A stretch of DNA of 64,000 nucleotides from assembly GCA_964502005.1 (NCBI GenBank), contig CAZCUX010000003.1, positions 310,001-374,000 of the forward strand. Reading direction: 5' to 3'. The notes beneath the pieces were generated by a model, which ran no database searches, had not been told where the DNA came from, and saw nothing but the letters and a program-made list of their open reading frames with translations. The translations under genes and the position numbers were made by a program. Below, one piece after another: positions 7,334 to 16,889 of the stretch. Position 1 is the first letter of the stretch. Every line of letters starts with the position of its first letter. Source of the DNA: CAJWOS01 sp964502005. Its GTDB lineage: Bacteria; Myxococcota_A; UBA796; UBA2385.

Positions 7334-9140
7334 ACAACACCAAGAAGCCGAGCATCGCGGTGCTTTTTTTGCTTGAAACGGTGGTGCAGCCGCCTTTTTC
7401 GGGGGTGGGCGCTTCTGCCTCCCCGAGCGCGGGTGCCGTGGGCGCGGCGGTATCGGTCAAAACGGGCAGGTCGACGACTTGAAAGGTGGATTCGGAGCTT
7501 GCCGGGCTGTCTGCCCACGCATCGGTCGCGACGACGTACCAGGTCAATGTGTCGCCGATTGCGACGGTGTCGGTCAAGTCGAGGAAGGTGTCCGTGATTC
7601 CGGTCACGGTGACCTCCTCGGGGCCGCCGCCGGTATCCGCGGTGCGTTCGTTGGAGCGGGTGTAGGTGACGGTGTAGGTAAGGTGGTCACCGTCGACATC
7701 GACGGCGGGGGCCCATTGAAGGAATACGGCGTCGGCGTAGGTGTCCGCGGTGGGGCCGAGAACCGCAGGCGCTTCGGGGCGCGTATTGGCGACGGCAAAC
7801 ACCGCTGCGCCGGCGTTGACCCGTCCGCATCCGTAGCTTTCGCTCCAACCAGACGCATCGTATTCGGCGCGGTCGACCGACACCTTGTCTGCGGTGGCGC
7901 ACAGAATTGCGGCGGCCTCGTCTGCGGTGAGGTCGGGGTTTGCGGCAAATAGCAACGCAACGATGCCGGAGACAATCGGTGCAGACGCGCTCGTGCCGGA
8001 AAAGTCGGGAGTGTACGCGTTGTCACCACGTAGGCTGCCGTAGCCTGCAGAGCCGACGATGTCGGTGGTGACAATGCCGCCCGAGGGCGCGGTGATGTCG
8101 ACGCCCGTACCAAAGCTCGAATATCCTTCGAGGCGGTCGTTGTGATCGACGGCGCCCACGCCGATGACTGCGGGGTGGTTGAGGATGCCATCGCCGGAGT
8201 TGTCGCACGCGCCATTTCCGGCCGAGAACACGACCGCGGTGCCGAGGCCGCCCCGACCGTCTTCGGCGGCGTATTCGAGGGCCGACCCGAGCATTCCGGT
8301 GGCCGTATAGACTTGGCAGCCGTTGTCGAAGCCCCAGCTATTGTTGAGCACGGTGGCTCCGGCGTCGACGCTGTCGCGAAACGCCCGGTAAATGTCTGAG
8401 TAGGAGGTGGCGCCACCGATGAGCCGCACGCCGAGAATATCGGCGTCGTATGCCACACCGGCAACGCCAATGCCGTTGTCGCCGCTCGCCGCGCTCAAGC
8501 CCGCAGCAGAGGTGCCGTGGCCATTGCCGTCGCGGGGGAAACAGCCTTCGGTGTCGTCAATGAAGTCGTAGACGCAGGTGGTGCGGAGGTCGGGATGGGT
8601 GTCGTCGACGCCCGAGTCAATCACGCCGATGACTTGGCCCGCGCCCGTCGTGAGGGACCATGCCGTCTCCGCGTCGATGTCGGCGTCGATGGTTCCACCG
8701 TCCTGTGCGGTGTTTTCGAGGTGCCATTGGAGGGAGACATACGGGTCGTCGGGCAATGTGTAGAGGGTAAGGGGAAACGCGAGGTCGGGATGGGCCCAGC
8801 GAACATCCGCGCGTTCGTGGAGGCGCCGCGAAAGGACGAGGTCGTCGACGCCGGGGCCGACGTCAACCAATGCGATTCCCCGCTTTGCATCGAGCACTTC
8901 GAGGGCTTGAATCTCCGGCAGCGCGCGCACGTCTTCGAGAGATGCACCTGGGTGCATTCGAAGCGCAATCCAGCCGGTGCGCCAAGCTTCGATTCCCGCG
9001 ACGCGTCCGTCGGCATCGACCTCCACGCGTACGTTTTGCTCGTTGGCGTAGAACCAGCCGGAATGGGCGGGGAGCTGCCGACGCGGCGCCGCTTCCGCGG
9101 TGGTCGACATCGCAAAAAGGAGCGCGAGCAGAGCAGGCAT
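7272..9140 (-). CDS. Secreted subtilisin-family (S8) serine protease with C-terminal surface anchor
   Basis: A 622-residue exported protease. The signal peptide (about residues 1-18) is followed by a pro-region of about 100 residues. The S8 catalytic triad is complete: Asp176 (VIDSGVDDTHPDL), His208 (GNGHGTSAAG), Ser384 (GTSASAPIVSG), with the oxyanion Asn in SAGNG (309). A fibronectin-III-like domain follows (about 455-560). The tail contains GGC, a hydrophobic helix and RRRKK, like the MYXO-CTERM sorting signal of myxobacterial surface proteins, but 10 further residues follow the basic cluster. The gene converges on alkB and the two coding regions overlap by 62 bp. Confidence 0.9.
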   Translation of the reverse strand: MPALLALLFAMSTTAEAAPRRQLPAHSGWFYANEQNVRVEVDADGRVAGIEAWRTGWIALRMHPGASLEDVRALPEIQALEVLDAKRGIALVDVGPGVDDLVLSRRLHERADVRWAHPDLAFPLTLYTLPDDPYVSLQWHLENTAQDGGTIDADIDAETAWSLTTGAGQVIGVIDSGVDDTHPDLRTTCVYDFIDDTEGCFPRDGNGHGTSAAGLSAASGDNGIGVAGVAYDADILGVRLIGGATSYSDIYRAFRDSVDAGATVLNNSWGFDNGCQVYTATGMLGSALEYAAEDGRGGLGTAVVFSAGNGACDNSGDGILNHPAVIGVGAVDHNDRLEGYSSFGTGVDITAPSGGIVTTDIVGSAGYGSLRGDNAYTPDFSGTSASAPIVSGIVALLFAANPDLTADEAAAILCATADKVSVDRAEYDASGWSESYGCGRVNAGAAVFAVANTRPEAPAVLGPTADTYADAVFLQWAPAVDVDGDHLTYTVTYTRSNERTADTGGGPEEVTVTGITDTFLDLTDTVAIGDTLTWYVVATDAWADSPASSESTFQVVDLPVLTDTAAPTAPALGEAEAPTPEKGGCTTVSSKKSTAMLGFLVLFMVRRRKKSAFGRSSTETSG

Positions 9141-9256
9141 AAAACCTCGCAGGGGCGGAGAAGGGGGTATCCGGTTCCCGCACGCGGTGCGTCGACCTTT
9201 CGTCAGAACCCAGTGAAGGGTGCCCCGATTTGCGTCGCATCGGGTAGGGTAAGGAC

Positions 9257-10690
9257 ATGCGACGAAGTCTGCCTTTGCTGAGTTTTTTGGTGTCCTGCGC
9301 GACCGATGGCAAACCCGCGGTTTCTACCGACTCCACCACCGCGCCCGTCGAAGATTCCGGGGCCGCGCTGCTGCCGCCCGGATGTGGGGACGGGGTCGTC
9401 GACGCGGGCGAGCAGTGCGACGACGGGCCCGCCAACAGCGACGTAGACCCAAACCGCTGCCGCACCGACTGCGCGTTGCCACGTTGTGGTGATGGCGTCG
9501 TCGATGATGGCGAGTCTTGCGACGATGGAAACACCGCCGGCGCCGATGGCTGCGCATTCGACTGTACCCAAGAAGTCGCGGCGGGGGAGGTCGAGCCCAA
9601 CGACTCCTGGGACGCCGCCCAGGCGCTGTCGTTGCCCGCGAATGTGGTGGGCGTTCTCCCAGAGGGCGACCAAGATTGCTTCGTCGTGGACGTTCCCGCG
9701 TGTTCCGCCCTCGCTGCGACCGTAGACGGCGACTGTGGAGGACCGCTGGTGCTGTCCCTACACGACTCCGCCGGGCAAATGGTGGCTTCTGGCGGTGCAT
9801 CTGCAGACCATTGCGCCCAAATCGACCCTTCCGCCGCCGATGGGGCGCGGTTTTTGGATGCGGGCGATTATTCGGTGTGTGTTTCGGCGCCGTTGGACGA
9901 CCCCTCCCTCGGCTACACCCTCGACCTCCGCGCCTTGCCCCCTGAAGAGACGGACTTTGGCCTGTCGGATGACGAGGACCCCGATGGCGATGGTATTCCC
10001 GACCGTTGCGACGACGATGACGATGGCGACGGTGTGTTGGACGATGAAGACGATTGCCCGACGGTCCCGGACGGTGCGGGCGCGCCGCCACTCAGCGTTT
10101 CGGCGGATGGATTCGTGCGGACGTGGTTGGGGGCGGGGCCGTTTACAGGGACCACGAGCACCGACCGTTGCCGCGCCTCCGACGATGCCTTGGTGGATGC
10201 CACCGACGACGCCCTCGCGGTCCCTGTCTTGGCAGGAGCCGCCGGCACGAAGGTGTGGACAGTTTTGTGGAGCACGAGCGACCGAATCGAGTTTTTGACG
10301 GACTATGGGGGCGTTGGCGCGCCGCGCGAGGTCTACACCGCCGTTTGGTTCCGGGGCGACCCTGGTACGGCGGTTCTCGCGATTGGCCCCGACGATGGCG
10401 CGCGGGCGTGGGTCGACGGGGAAGTGGTCCTCGACGTCGCGAGCTGTCAGGGCACCAACGTCGACCAGTTTCGGGCAGACGTCACATTGACCGGCGACTG
10501 GCAGCTCTTGTTGCTGAAAGTGCGCGACCAGGGCGGCGGTTGGGGCACGTTTGTCCGATTTTTGGATGCTGCCGGCCAGCCGATTACCGACCTTGAATTG
10601 GCCCTCACGGCCGATGGCTCGCCCCTTCCCGCTGTCGACACCGACAGGGATGGCCAAGGGGATGCCTGCGACGATACGCCCGCGGGCTGA
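9257..10690 (+). CDS. Cys-rich lipoprotein with PPC-like and thrombospondin-3-like segments
   Basis: A 477-residue predicted lipoprotein; LSFLVSC forms a lipobox at Cys14. Two myxobacterial Cys-rich repeats (CGDGVVD.GE.CDDG pattern, DUF4215-like) occupy about residues 43-105. A PPC-like beta-sandwich follows (VEPNDSWDAAQAL to about 230). Asp-rich calcium-binding segments of the thrombospondin-3 kind lie at about 240-275 and at the very C-terminus (DTDRDGQGDACDD). The region 275-460 looks like a PA14-like or carbohydrate-binding beta domain. This is a surface or spore-coat type architecture without enzyme motifs. It is divergent from the subtilisin gene across 116 bp, where both promoters should lie. 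Confidence 0.75.
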   Translation: MRRSLPLLSFLVSCATDGKPAVSTDSTTAPVEDSGAALLPPGCGDGVVDAGEQCDDGPANSDVDPNRCRTDCALPRCGDGVVDDGESCDDGNTAGADGCAFDCTQEVAAGEVEPNDSWDAAQALSLPANVVGVLPEGDQDCFVVDVPACSALAATVDGDCGGPLVLSLHDSAGQMVASGGASADHCAQIDPSAADGARFLDAGDYSVCVSAPLDDPSLGYTLDLRALPPEETDFGLSDDEDPDGDGIPDRCDDDDDGDGVLDDEDDCPTVPDGAGAPPLSVSADGFVRTWLGAGPFTGTTSTDRCRASDDALVDATDDALAVPVLAGAAGTKVWTVLWSTSDRIEFLTDYGGVGAPREVYTAVWFRGDPGTAVLAIGPDDGARAWVDGEVVLDVASCQGTNVDQFRADVTLTGDWQLLLLKVRDQGGGWGTFVRFLDAAGQPITDLELALTADGSPLPAVDTDRDGQGDACDDTPAG

Positions 10691-10782
10691 CGCTTTGTTG
10701 GCAGACCTCCCTGGCGCAACCGCGTGTGCAGTTCGGCACACGGCGCCGGCGGTGCTGCACAAACGTGTCTGTGGGAGAAGCG

Positions 10783-12357
10783 ATGAACATCGGCGTTGCG
10801 CGGGTTGACGGTACTCCGGTGGGTCGCTCGACCTGGGGGCGCGTGGGCGGTTTGGTCGTTGTGGTGGAGCAAGATGGCCAGTCGATTGCCATTTGTGCCC
10901 TCGATGCGGGGGTCGTTCCGCAGCAGTTTCGGGCGGAAGTCGCCGCGTTGGCTGGCTGGTCCCCCGATGCAATCTTTGTGTTGCCGGGTGGCGCGGAGGG
11001 CGTTGTGGCCGACGTCGAACGCACCGCTGCGGGCATTTGTGCGGCGTGGCGGGAGCGCCTGCCATCGCAGCTCGGCGTCGGCTGGGCGGCGGCCTGGAGC
11101 ACCGTAGAGCCGCGGTTTGTGGATGTATTGCTCGAAGGCCAGCGTCTTCGCCGCTCGCCGCGGCAGTTGGGACACCGATGGGACGACCCACCGTTGGCTG
11201 CGTTGGTGGATGCCCTTTCCGGGGGCCTCACGCCTCCTCCTGGGCTTCCTTGGTCAGCATTGCTCGTGGATGCACGGGTCTGGTCGCTGTCGGTCTGGGG
11301 GCCGTCTGGACACCTTCGTGGGGTCGTGGGCCGCGTAGCGGGACGCTGCACGGCACAGGCTGTCGCGGGAGTGTTTTCGACGCCCGGCGTGCGTGGGGCC
11401 GCAGCCCGCGCGGTCGCGACGCGTCTGGAGAAGGAGCTTGGGGCCGCGGTGCCGGTCGTTGTGGTCGGTGGGGGCGAGGGGCACGCGCGCTTGGGCCCCG
11501 TCCCGGGGGAGGGCGACGACGCCGGCGCGTTGATAGAGGCGGTCGCGAGCACGGTCGCCGACCGCGTCCTTGCTGCATTGCAAAAGAGCCAGCCCGTCGC
11601 GCGTGTTTCTATCGGTTGGACCCACGGTCGCTTGGCGGGCGCACCGGTGCGGGATGGCGACGGCAGCTTGCTCGATGAGCCAAGCGTAGACGCGGTTGAC
11701 GAGGCGGATGTGGGCGTGCTCGATTTGGGCGACACGCGCTGTCTGGCGGTCTCCGGTCGGCTCTCGGAGGGGATGCGCCTGCGGCTCTCTGCGGACGCGC
11801 AAGCGGTGCTGTCTATGGGGCCTGTGGGGGGTGACGCGGGCACCTTTGCTACGCCCCGTGAGGCCCATTACCGACCGCGGTTGACCCCTTTTGGCGACGA
11901 GCAAGGCACTTGGCTGGTGGAGAAGCTATCCACCATCACGCCCCAGCAAGGTGCGCCGGTCGGGAAGGTCCCCGCGCCGGCTGCCGAGATTCCGACCGTC
12001 GAAGGGGCGGGGGGCCGCGTCACCTTGACCATGCGGCGGGGCAAGGCCGAAGGGCGCGGCCAGCGGTCTCTCGATTTCGAGGCCCGTTGGTCGATTGGCG
12101 GAGCCCTCTGCCCCGCCAGCAGCTCTCCCGAACTTGTGTTGTGTTGGGCGGACGAAAAGAGCTTAGAGCCAATTCTCATGGGGGGTGTCCCTGTTGACGA
12201 CCTCATGCGGGCCTTTCGGGTCCGCATCGAAGACGGGCAGGTGACCGCGCGCTTGCGCCTGCCCGAGCCGCGTCGCTGGACCGGCCGTCGGGTGTGCTTG
12301 CGGGTGGGGGCGGCGTATGGCGGGCCGATGGTTTCCGCGCCGTGTCTCATCAAGTAG
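10783..12357 (+). CDS. Unknown protein, possibly degenerate neutral-ceramidase fold
   Basis: A 524-residue protein without a signal peptide. The N-terminal order IGVARVDGTPVG, a hydrophobic strand ending in CALDAG, then an Ala-rich helix and LPSQLGVGWA resembles the N-terminal domain of neutral/alkaline ceramidases. The metal-binding HTHSGP motif of that family is missing; the equivalent place reads VLPGGAEGV. The last 110 residues look like a C-terminal beta-sandwich. I regard it as a hypothetical protein with a tentative fold guess. A GGGAG site precedes the chosen ATG; an in-frame ATG at 10726 is less likely. The 3' end overlaps the convergent gene by 8 bp. Confidence 0.55.
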   Translation: MNIGVARVDGTPVGRSTWGRVGGLVVVVEQDGQSIAICALDAGVVPQQFRAEVAALAGWSPDAIFVLPGGAEGVVADVERTAAGICAAWRERLPSQLGVGWAAAWSTVEPRFVDVLLEGQRLRRSPRQLGHRWDDPPLAALVDALSGGLTPPPGLPWSALLVDARVWSLSVWGPSGHLRGVVGRVAGRCTAQAVAGVFSTPGVRGAAARAVATRLEKELGAAVPVVVVGGGEGHARLGPVPGEGDDAGALIEAVASTVADRVLAALQKSQPVARVSIGWTHGRLAGAPVRDGDGSLLDEPSVDAVDEADVGVLDLGDTRCLAVSGRLSEGMRLRLSADAQAVLSMGPVGGDAGTFATPREAHYRPRLTPFGDEQGTWLVEKLSTITPQQGAPVGKVPAPAAEIPTVEGAGGRVTLTMRRGKAEGRGQRSLDFEARWSIGGALCPASSSPELVLCWADEKSLEPILMGGVPVDDLMRAFRVRIEDGQVTARLRLPEPRRWTGRRVCLRVGAAYGGPMVSAPCLIK

Positions 12358-13762
12358 GCGACGCAGGGGATGGGGGCGTAGGTGCGTCGTCCCATCGTGG
12401 TAGCTGCTGCGCCAATGCCTGAAGCTCGGTCAGTTGTCTGTCGATAACGGAGAGCGCGGTTTCTTGTATTGCAGAAATACGCATTCCGTTCGCGTCGAGG
12501 GAAAAGCCGGGCGTTTCGAGCACCAGCGGAAGCACGGTCTCGGCACGCAAGCGCGAGAGCCGGTCTTGCAGTCGCGGCGCGGCAATGGAAGACATCGAAA
12601 CGCTGACCATGGCGTCGATTACTGGATTGTGGGTGAGAACCCGACCCGCGTGCTTGCCGGCCCGAATCGAGAGCCCCGGTGGGAAGCTCGTTTGCAATGA
12701 GACAATATGGCCCGCTGCGTCGTTCTTTTGGAGAGTCCAGCGCCCGTCCGGCGTAGTGGACATTAGGACGGGAAGGCCGCCACGACGGGCCGAGGTCGCC
12801 GCGAGCCCGTGGCGTTCACCCAATGCAATCCAAGGCTGGGCGACGACAGCGTCGATAGCTACCGCGTGTTGGAGGACGCCCGCAAACAGCTGGGTTGGTG
12901 CAGACGTCCACGCCGCGGGGGGAAAGTGTGCGACCAGTGTGTTGTCTTGCACGCAGGCACCGGTGCTCGAAGCGACAAAGGCCACGACGGCGGGCACGAG
13001 ACCCGGCTGCTGCAACAACTCATGGGCTGCATCCCATGTTTCCGCTGGCGCGACCGCCGCAAAGGGGGGGAGACCGGCGGAGGTCGCAGGCTGTAGGGGG
13101 ACGCCGTCACCGGGGGCCGAATGGTGGGCGTGGCCCATCCACATGCCTGCGGGGAGGCGAACGTGGAGTGCCACTTGCACGCGAATGTGCGCGTCGTAAG
13201 GGAGGCGCTCTACGAGAATGCTTCGCCCGTCGGTCTCGCCAGTCCAGCGGTCGAGCACGTCGTCGCGGGTCAATCCGAGTCGGCGTCCCGCATCGTCGAG
13301 GGGCGTGGTGGGCGTTGGATGAATCGCGGGGGCGTAGAGTCGCTCGGCGGCGCCGGCGAGCTCGTGCAGCAGCTGGGGAAGGGTATGCTCATCGGCGAAC
13401 GGGAGGTCCGCGACGAGTTCGGCACCATCTACGTGGACATTGCCAACTGCGGGTAAGGCGACGGGAAGCCGCACGGCTGCAGACTCGCCAACCCGCATGC
13501 GCACGCGCCAATTTCCTTGTTGGGCGTACGCTTCGACGGGCCATCCCCGCACCCGCCCGACGAGCAGCGTGGGTTCGTCCCCCGGATGCAGTCCCGCGGC
13601 TTGACCCACAGCGACGAAGTGTTGTCGGGCGCGGCGGATTTGGGCGCGTGCCCCCCAAAGCTCCGACAACAGGCGGGAACCTCCCCACCAGGCGAATGTT
13701 GCGCCCGCTGCCCAGCCCGCGAGCTCGCCCCAAAGGTGCCATGCGGTTGGGTCGTCGAGCAC
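12350..13762 (-). CDS. Unknown membrane-anchored protein
   Basis: A 470-residue protein of unknown function. Near the N-terminus, ELAGWAAGATFAWWGGSRLL is the only plausible membrane helix, suggesting a single N-terminal anchor. The rest is soluble-looking, alternates hydrophobic strands and Pro-rich loops, and has no recognised catalytic motif. GTG at 13762 is favoured because GGAG sits 5 nt upstream (GGAGACATC then GTG); the longer reading from 13855 begins in a region rich in Arg and Pro that does not look coding. It lies downstream of ccoG on the same strand, but the two are separated by 168 bp and no shared function is evident. Confidence 0.55.
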   Translation of the reverse strand: MLDDPTAWHLWGELAGWAAGATFAWWGGSRLLSELWGARAQIRRARQHFVAVGQAAGLHPGDEPTLLVGRVRGWPVEAYAQQGNWRVRMRVGESAAVRLPVALPAVGNVHVDGAELVADLPFADEHTLPQLLHELAGAAERLYAPAIHPTPTTPLDDAGRRLGLTRDDVLDRWTGETDGRSILVERLPYDAHIRVQVALHVRLPAGMWMGHAHHSAPGDGVPLQPATSAGLPPFAAVAPAETWDAAHELLQQPGLVPAVVAFVASSTGACVQDNTLVAHFPPAAWTSAPTQLFAGVLQHAVAIDAVVAQPWIALGERHGLAATSARRGGLPVLMSTTPDGRWTLQKNDAAGHIVSLQTSFPPGLSIRAGKHAGRVLTHNPVIDAMVSVSMSSIAAPRLQDRLSRLRAETVLPLVLETPGFSLDANGMRISAIQETALSVIDRQLTELQALAQQLPRWDDAPTPPSPASPT

Positions 13763-13930
13763 GATGTCTCCACCTTCGGCGTGGTTGGGGGTTCGCGGTC
13801 TATGTACCCGGTTTTGGGCGCGGCAGCGGCGATACATTGGGCGCGGTGCCGTCATTCTGTCGCATGGCTCCCGAAAGAGGAAGGCACGGTCCTCATCGAA
13901 GACCAGCGCCTTTCCTGCCGTTTCGCGCGG

Positions 13931-15289
13931 TTACATCTCTTTGTCGGACTTGAAGGTCGCCTTGAGCGCGATGGCGTCGTGGGGCGACGAAATGTGGACC
14001 TCAATCGGCACGGTGCGCGATACTTCCGCGGTCGGCGGCACACGCACGACCAAAGGCACGGTGCGGCCTTCGGCGGCCGGAATGGTAATCGGCAGCGCAA
14101 TCACTTCGGCGTCGGCGATGCCTTCGACCCGCATGCTGAAGTCGACCGGCTCGCCTGGATGGTTGTTGACGACGTGTACCAGGTAGGTGTTGCGAATCCA
14201 GCCGTCATCGTCCACCGTATACAAGGTCCCCGGTGTTCGGCTGACGGTGCCTTGAATCTCGTGGCGTTGGGACAAGAGGACCGCGAAGGTAACCGATAGC
14301 CCCAATATAATGCCGGAGTACAACACTGTGCGGAAGCGAATCCACTTGTGCTCTTTGGTGCCTTGGTCCAATGCAACGGTAGAATAGCGGACCAACGTAG
14401 GCTGATTGAGCTTGGACAGGACGCTCGTGCATGCATCGATGCAGCGGGTACACGCAATACATTCCAGTTGGAATCCGTCGCGAATGTCGATGCCCGCAGG
14501 ACACACCGAAACACACTTGTTGCAGTCGATACATGCGCCGGACTCTGGCGTGCGCTTGCCTTTCTTTCGCGGTTCTCCCCGCATCACGTCGTAAGTGACC
14601 GTGAAGCTATTGGGGCCGGACAACGCGCCCTGGAAGCGGGCATACGGACACAAAAAGTTGCAGAACTGCTCGCGGAACCAAACGAAATCAGCAAAAAATG
14701 CAGCCGTAAAAAAGACCACGGACAAATACTGGGGCGTTGTGCCTTTGCCGGTCCATAGCGGGATGGTGTCCGCAAACCAGCTAACGGTGGTCATTCCAAT
14801 AAAGGCGGCCAGCAAGAGGAACAGCGTGTTCTTGAGCACCTTCTTGCCGATTTTCTCCGGTGTCCACGGCCCTTTGTCGAGCGCCATTCGCTTTCCGCGG
14901 GTGCCTTCGACCAATGCTTCGATGCGGTGGACCCAGCCATCCAGGAACACGGTCTGGGGGCAGGCGTAGCCGCACCATACGCGTCCCCACAATGCCGTCA
15001 CGAGGAACAGCAGGAACGCGGAAGCCAATAGGGCGAGAACCAGAAAGATGGTGTCTTGGGCGGTGTAGATGCCGCCAAACACAAACATTCGGCGATTGGC
15101 GAGGTCGACCTGCACAAGGGGCAGGCCTCGGAATGTCAACCAAGGAGTGACGAACATCCATGCTTGGAGAACGAGAAATGTCCAGCGACGGATATTGTCG
15201 AAGCGTCCCCGGGCGCGTTCTGGATACACCCAACGGCGAAGGCCATCGGTGAACCGCGCGGGAACTTTGGGTTCGGTGTCAGCAGACAT
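13931..15289 (-). CDS. ccoG: Cytochrome c oxidase accessory protein CcoG (FixG/RdxA)
   Basis: A 452-residue membrane iron-sulfur protein of the CcoG/FixG family, implicated in copper handling during assembly of cbb3 oxidase. It has several N-terminal membrane helices, the WCGYACPQTVF and FCNFLCPYARFQG blocks typical of the family, two ferredoxin-like [4Fe-4S] motifs (CIDCNKCVSVCP and CIACTRCIDACTS, about residues 245-290), one further helix, and a C-terminal periplasmic Ig-like domain (FixG_C). The ATG at 15289 has GGAG upstream; an earlier in-frame Met at 15313 is less likely. No ccoNOPQ or ccoHIS genes are visible in the window, so it is either separate from its oxidase or that operon is elsewhere. 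Confidence 0.92.
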   Translation of the reverse strand: MSADTEPKVPARFTDGLRRWVYPERARGRFDNIRRWTFLVLQAWMFVTPWLTFRGLPLVQVDLANRRMFVFGGIYTAQDTIFLVLALLASAFLLFLVTALWGRVWCGYACPQTVFLDGWVHRIEALVEGTRGKRMALDKGPWTPEKIGKKVLKNTLFLLLAAFIGMTTVSWFADTIPLWTGKGTTPQYLSVVFFTAAFFADFVWFREQFCNFLCPYARFQGALSGPNSFTVTYDVMRGEPRKKGKRTPESGACIDCNKCVSVCPAGIDIRDGFQLECIACTRCIDACTSVLSKLNQPTLVRYSTVALDQGTKEHKWIRFRTVLYSGIILGLSVTFAVLLSQRHEIQGTVSRTPGTLYTVDDDGWIRNTYLVHVVNNHPGEPVDFSMRVEGIADAEVIALPITIPAAEGRTVPLVVRVPPTAEVSRTVPIEVHISSPHDAIALKATFKSDKEM

Positions 15290-15815
15290 GTGGGGCTCCA
15301 CGTGCAATGTCACTACCCGTCCACTGCAATATTTGTGCCGAAGTTGGCTTGGTCGGCGTCAAGTACCGTTTCGCTGTTGGGCATCACGGAGCGGTGTGTT
15401 TTTTGGGGCTGAATCGGGCGCCAGTTGTGCGAAATAACACAGGCGTTTCGGTCCCCCCGTTTGCGGCTGGTTCAGTTGAAACAGAGAGTGAATCGCCATG
15501 ATTCAATGGCGAGGTCCTTCGGACGCTTGGCTTGGAAACGCCGATGAATGGGCCGTTGTGGGCAACCGCTTTTGGTCGATGGATTCAGCCCTGTTTCATT
15601 CCCGGACATGTCCGACACAGCATCGTTCCCGCCGTTTGCGAAACGCACACCGCCAGCGTTGGCGGGCATGCGCCTCGGTCAGTGGCTTGGGGGGTACGCG
15701 GACACGCGCCGGGGAAGGGCGATGTTGCGCCCACGGCAACGGCGCGGTGGGTCTGCAACGGTCTTGCCTGTCGACGGGTAGGAGCCTAAGGGTCAGGCAA
15801 GACCGCGGAAAACGC
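15290..15815. other. 526-bp gap between ccoG and phyH-like gene, mostly without assigned gene
   Basis: This should hold the leftward ccoG promoter (right of 15289) and the end of the dioxygenase transcript. A hairpin TCGCCAT-N6-ATGGCGA lies near 15496-15515. A small rightward reading frame from an ATG near 15608 to about 15781 (57 codons, GC-rich third positions, Arg-rich C-terminus) could be a gene but has no convincing ribosome site and no family I recognise. Confidence 0.3.
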
Positions 15816-16775
15816 TCAGGAGGCTGCGTTTCGCTGTTTCCACCAGCGTTGGACTTGGCCGATGCGATGATAGATAGGCGTGGGGCTTTGGTCGTTTCGA
15901 CGAATCGCGGGGCCCGTTTGGTACGGTACATACATAGAACGTCGAAGGGACGCCCAGCCGTCTTTGCTGGACGGCGCGACGCGGTGCCACAATCGACCAT
16001 CATGGACCGTGAGGTCGCCGGGGAACGTCTCTACGATGACTTCGCGAGGGTCGGGCGTGTGGTCGAAGAAATAGAACTTGTGGAAGCACATGTCCCACAT
16101 GCCTTGCTGGTGCGTGCCGGGAATCAGGCGCAGGCCCCCATCGGCCTCGGTGATGCGGTCGAAGTGCATGCCGATATTGTACATCGCCTCCGGCATGCGG
16201 AAATACGCGAGGTCGCGCAGGCCATCGGTGTGCCAGCCAAGTTGCGGATACGCGCTGCCTTTTGCTTTGACATAACGATTGAAGACGACGCCATCCATCT
16301 CGTCGTGCCCCACGCGCGCATCTTCGCCGACCATTCGCCGAATCGGCTCAAAGCGGTTGTCTAAAACAAACGCTCGGAGCTTCTCCGAAAACATAGACGT
16401 GAACGTAAATCGCTGAATGAACGGCGCATTGTCCGGGTCGCGACCAACAAAAAGCGGGATGCCATGGACATACTTTCGTTGCTCGGCGAGCCAAGTCTCT
16501 TGAATGCGGTCCACTTCCCCCAAAATCAGGGCCACTTCATCGGCGGATGCGACACGGTCAAACACAAGGTAGCCGTAGCGGTCGAAAAACGCCTGCTGCA
16601 ACGGGCTAATCGCGTCGCCCAGCGCAAAGCGAGCCGTCAAAGGCAGGCTCGCGACGACCTCGGCGACCAGCGCCGTAGGAGGCGATGCCCCGCGAATCGC
16701 GGTGTCCGGCAAGCCGGCTTCGCGCAACAAACGGTTTTCATCCACCACGGGAGGAACAGTCTCGGCAGTCGTCAT
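15816..16775 (-). CDS. Phytanoyl-CoA dioxygenase (PhyH) family protein
   Basis: A 319-residue non-haem Fe(II)/2-oxoglutarate dioxygenase. The PhyH signature WHTDGLRD provides the HxD iron ligands at about residues 181-183. GGLRLIPGTHQQG is the conserved double-stranded-beta-helix turn. HDGRLWHRVAP supplies the distal iron His at about residue 266, followed by SLRRSMYVPY with the 2-oxoglutarate Arg. Substrates in this family range from phytanoyl-CoA to ectoine and diverse secondary metabolites, so no substrate is assigned. GAGGAG precedes the ATG at 16775, ruling out the much longer frame that extends through the divergent PilZ gene. The 114-bp gap to PilZ should contain both promoters. Confidence 0.85.
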   Translation of the reverse strand: MTTAETVPPVVDENRLLREAGLPDTAIRGASPPTALVAEVVASLPLTARFALGDAISPLQQAFFDRYGYLVFDRVASADEVALILGEVDRIQETWLAEQRKYVHGIPLFVGRDPDNAPFIQRFTFTSMFSEKLRAFVLDNRFEPIRRMVGEDARVGHDEMDGVVFNRYVKAKGSAYPQLGWHTDGLRDLAYFRMPEAMYNIGMHFDRITEADGGLRLIPGTHQQGMWDMCFHKFYFFDHTPDPREVIVETFPGDLTVHDGRLWHRVAPSSKDGWASLRRSMYVPYQTGPAIRRNDQSPTPIYHRIGQVQRWWKQRNAAS

Positions 16776-16889
16776 GGGCACTCCTCGGGGTGCGTAATGT
16801 TTTTCGCGCTTGCCGTACAGGGAAGACACTCCAGCTTTGGCGTACGGTGTCCGAATGTCCTGCGGTAGATCTGTTGTTTTGGAGACGAC

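Noticed and set aside
15548..15781. Small rightward frame between ccoG and the PhyH gene
   Set aside because: Codon pattern is passable but there is no ribosome site or homology I can recognise; noted in the gap entry only.
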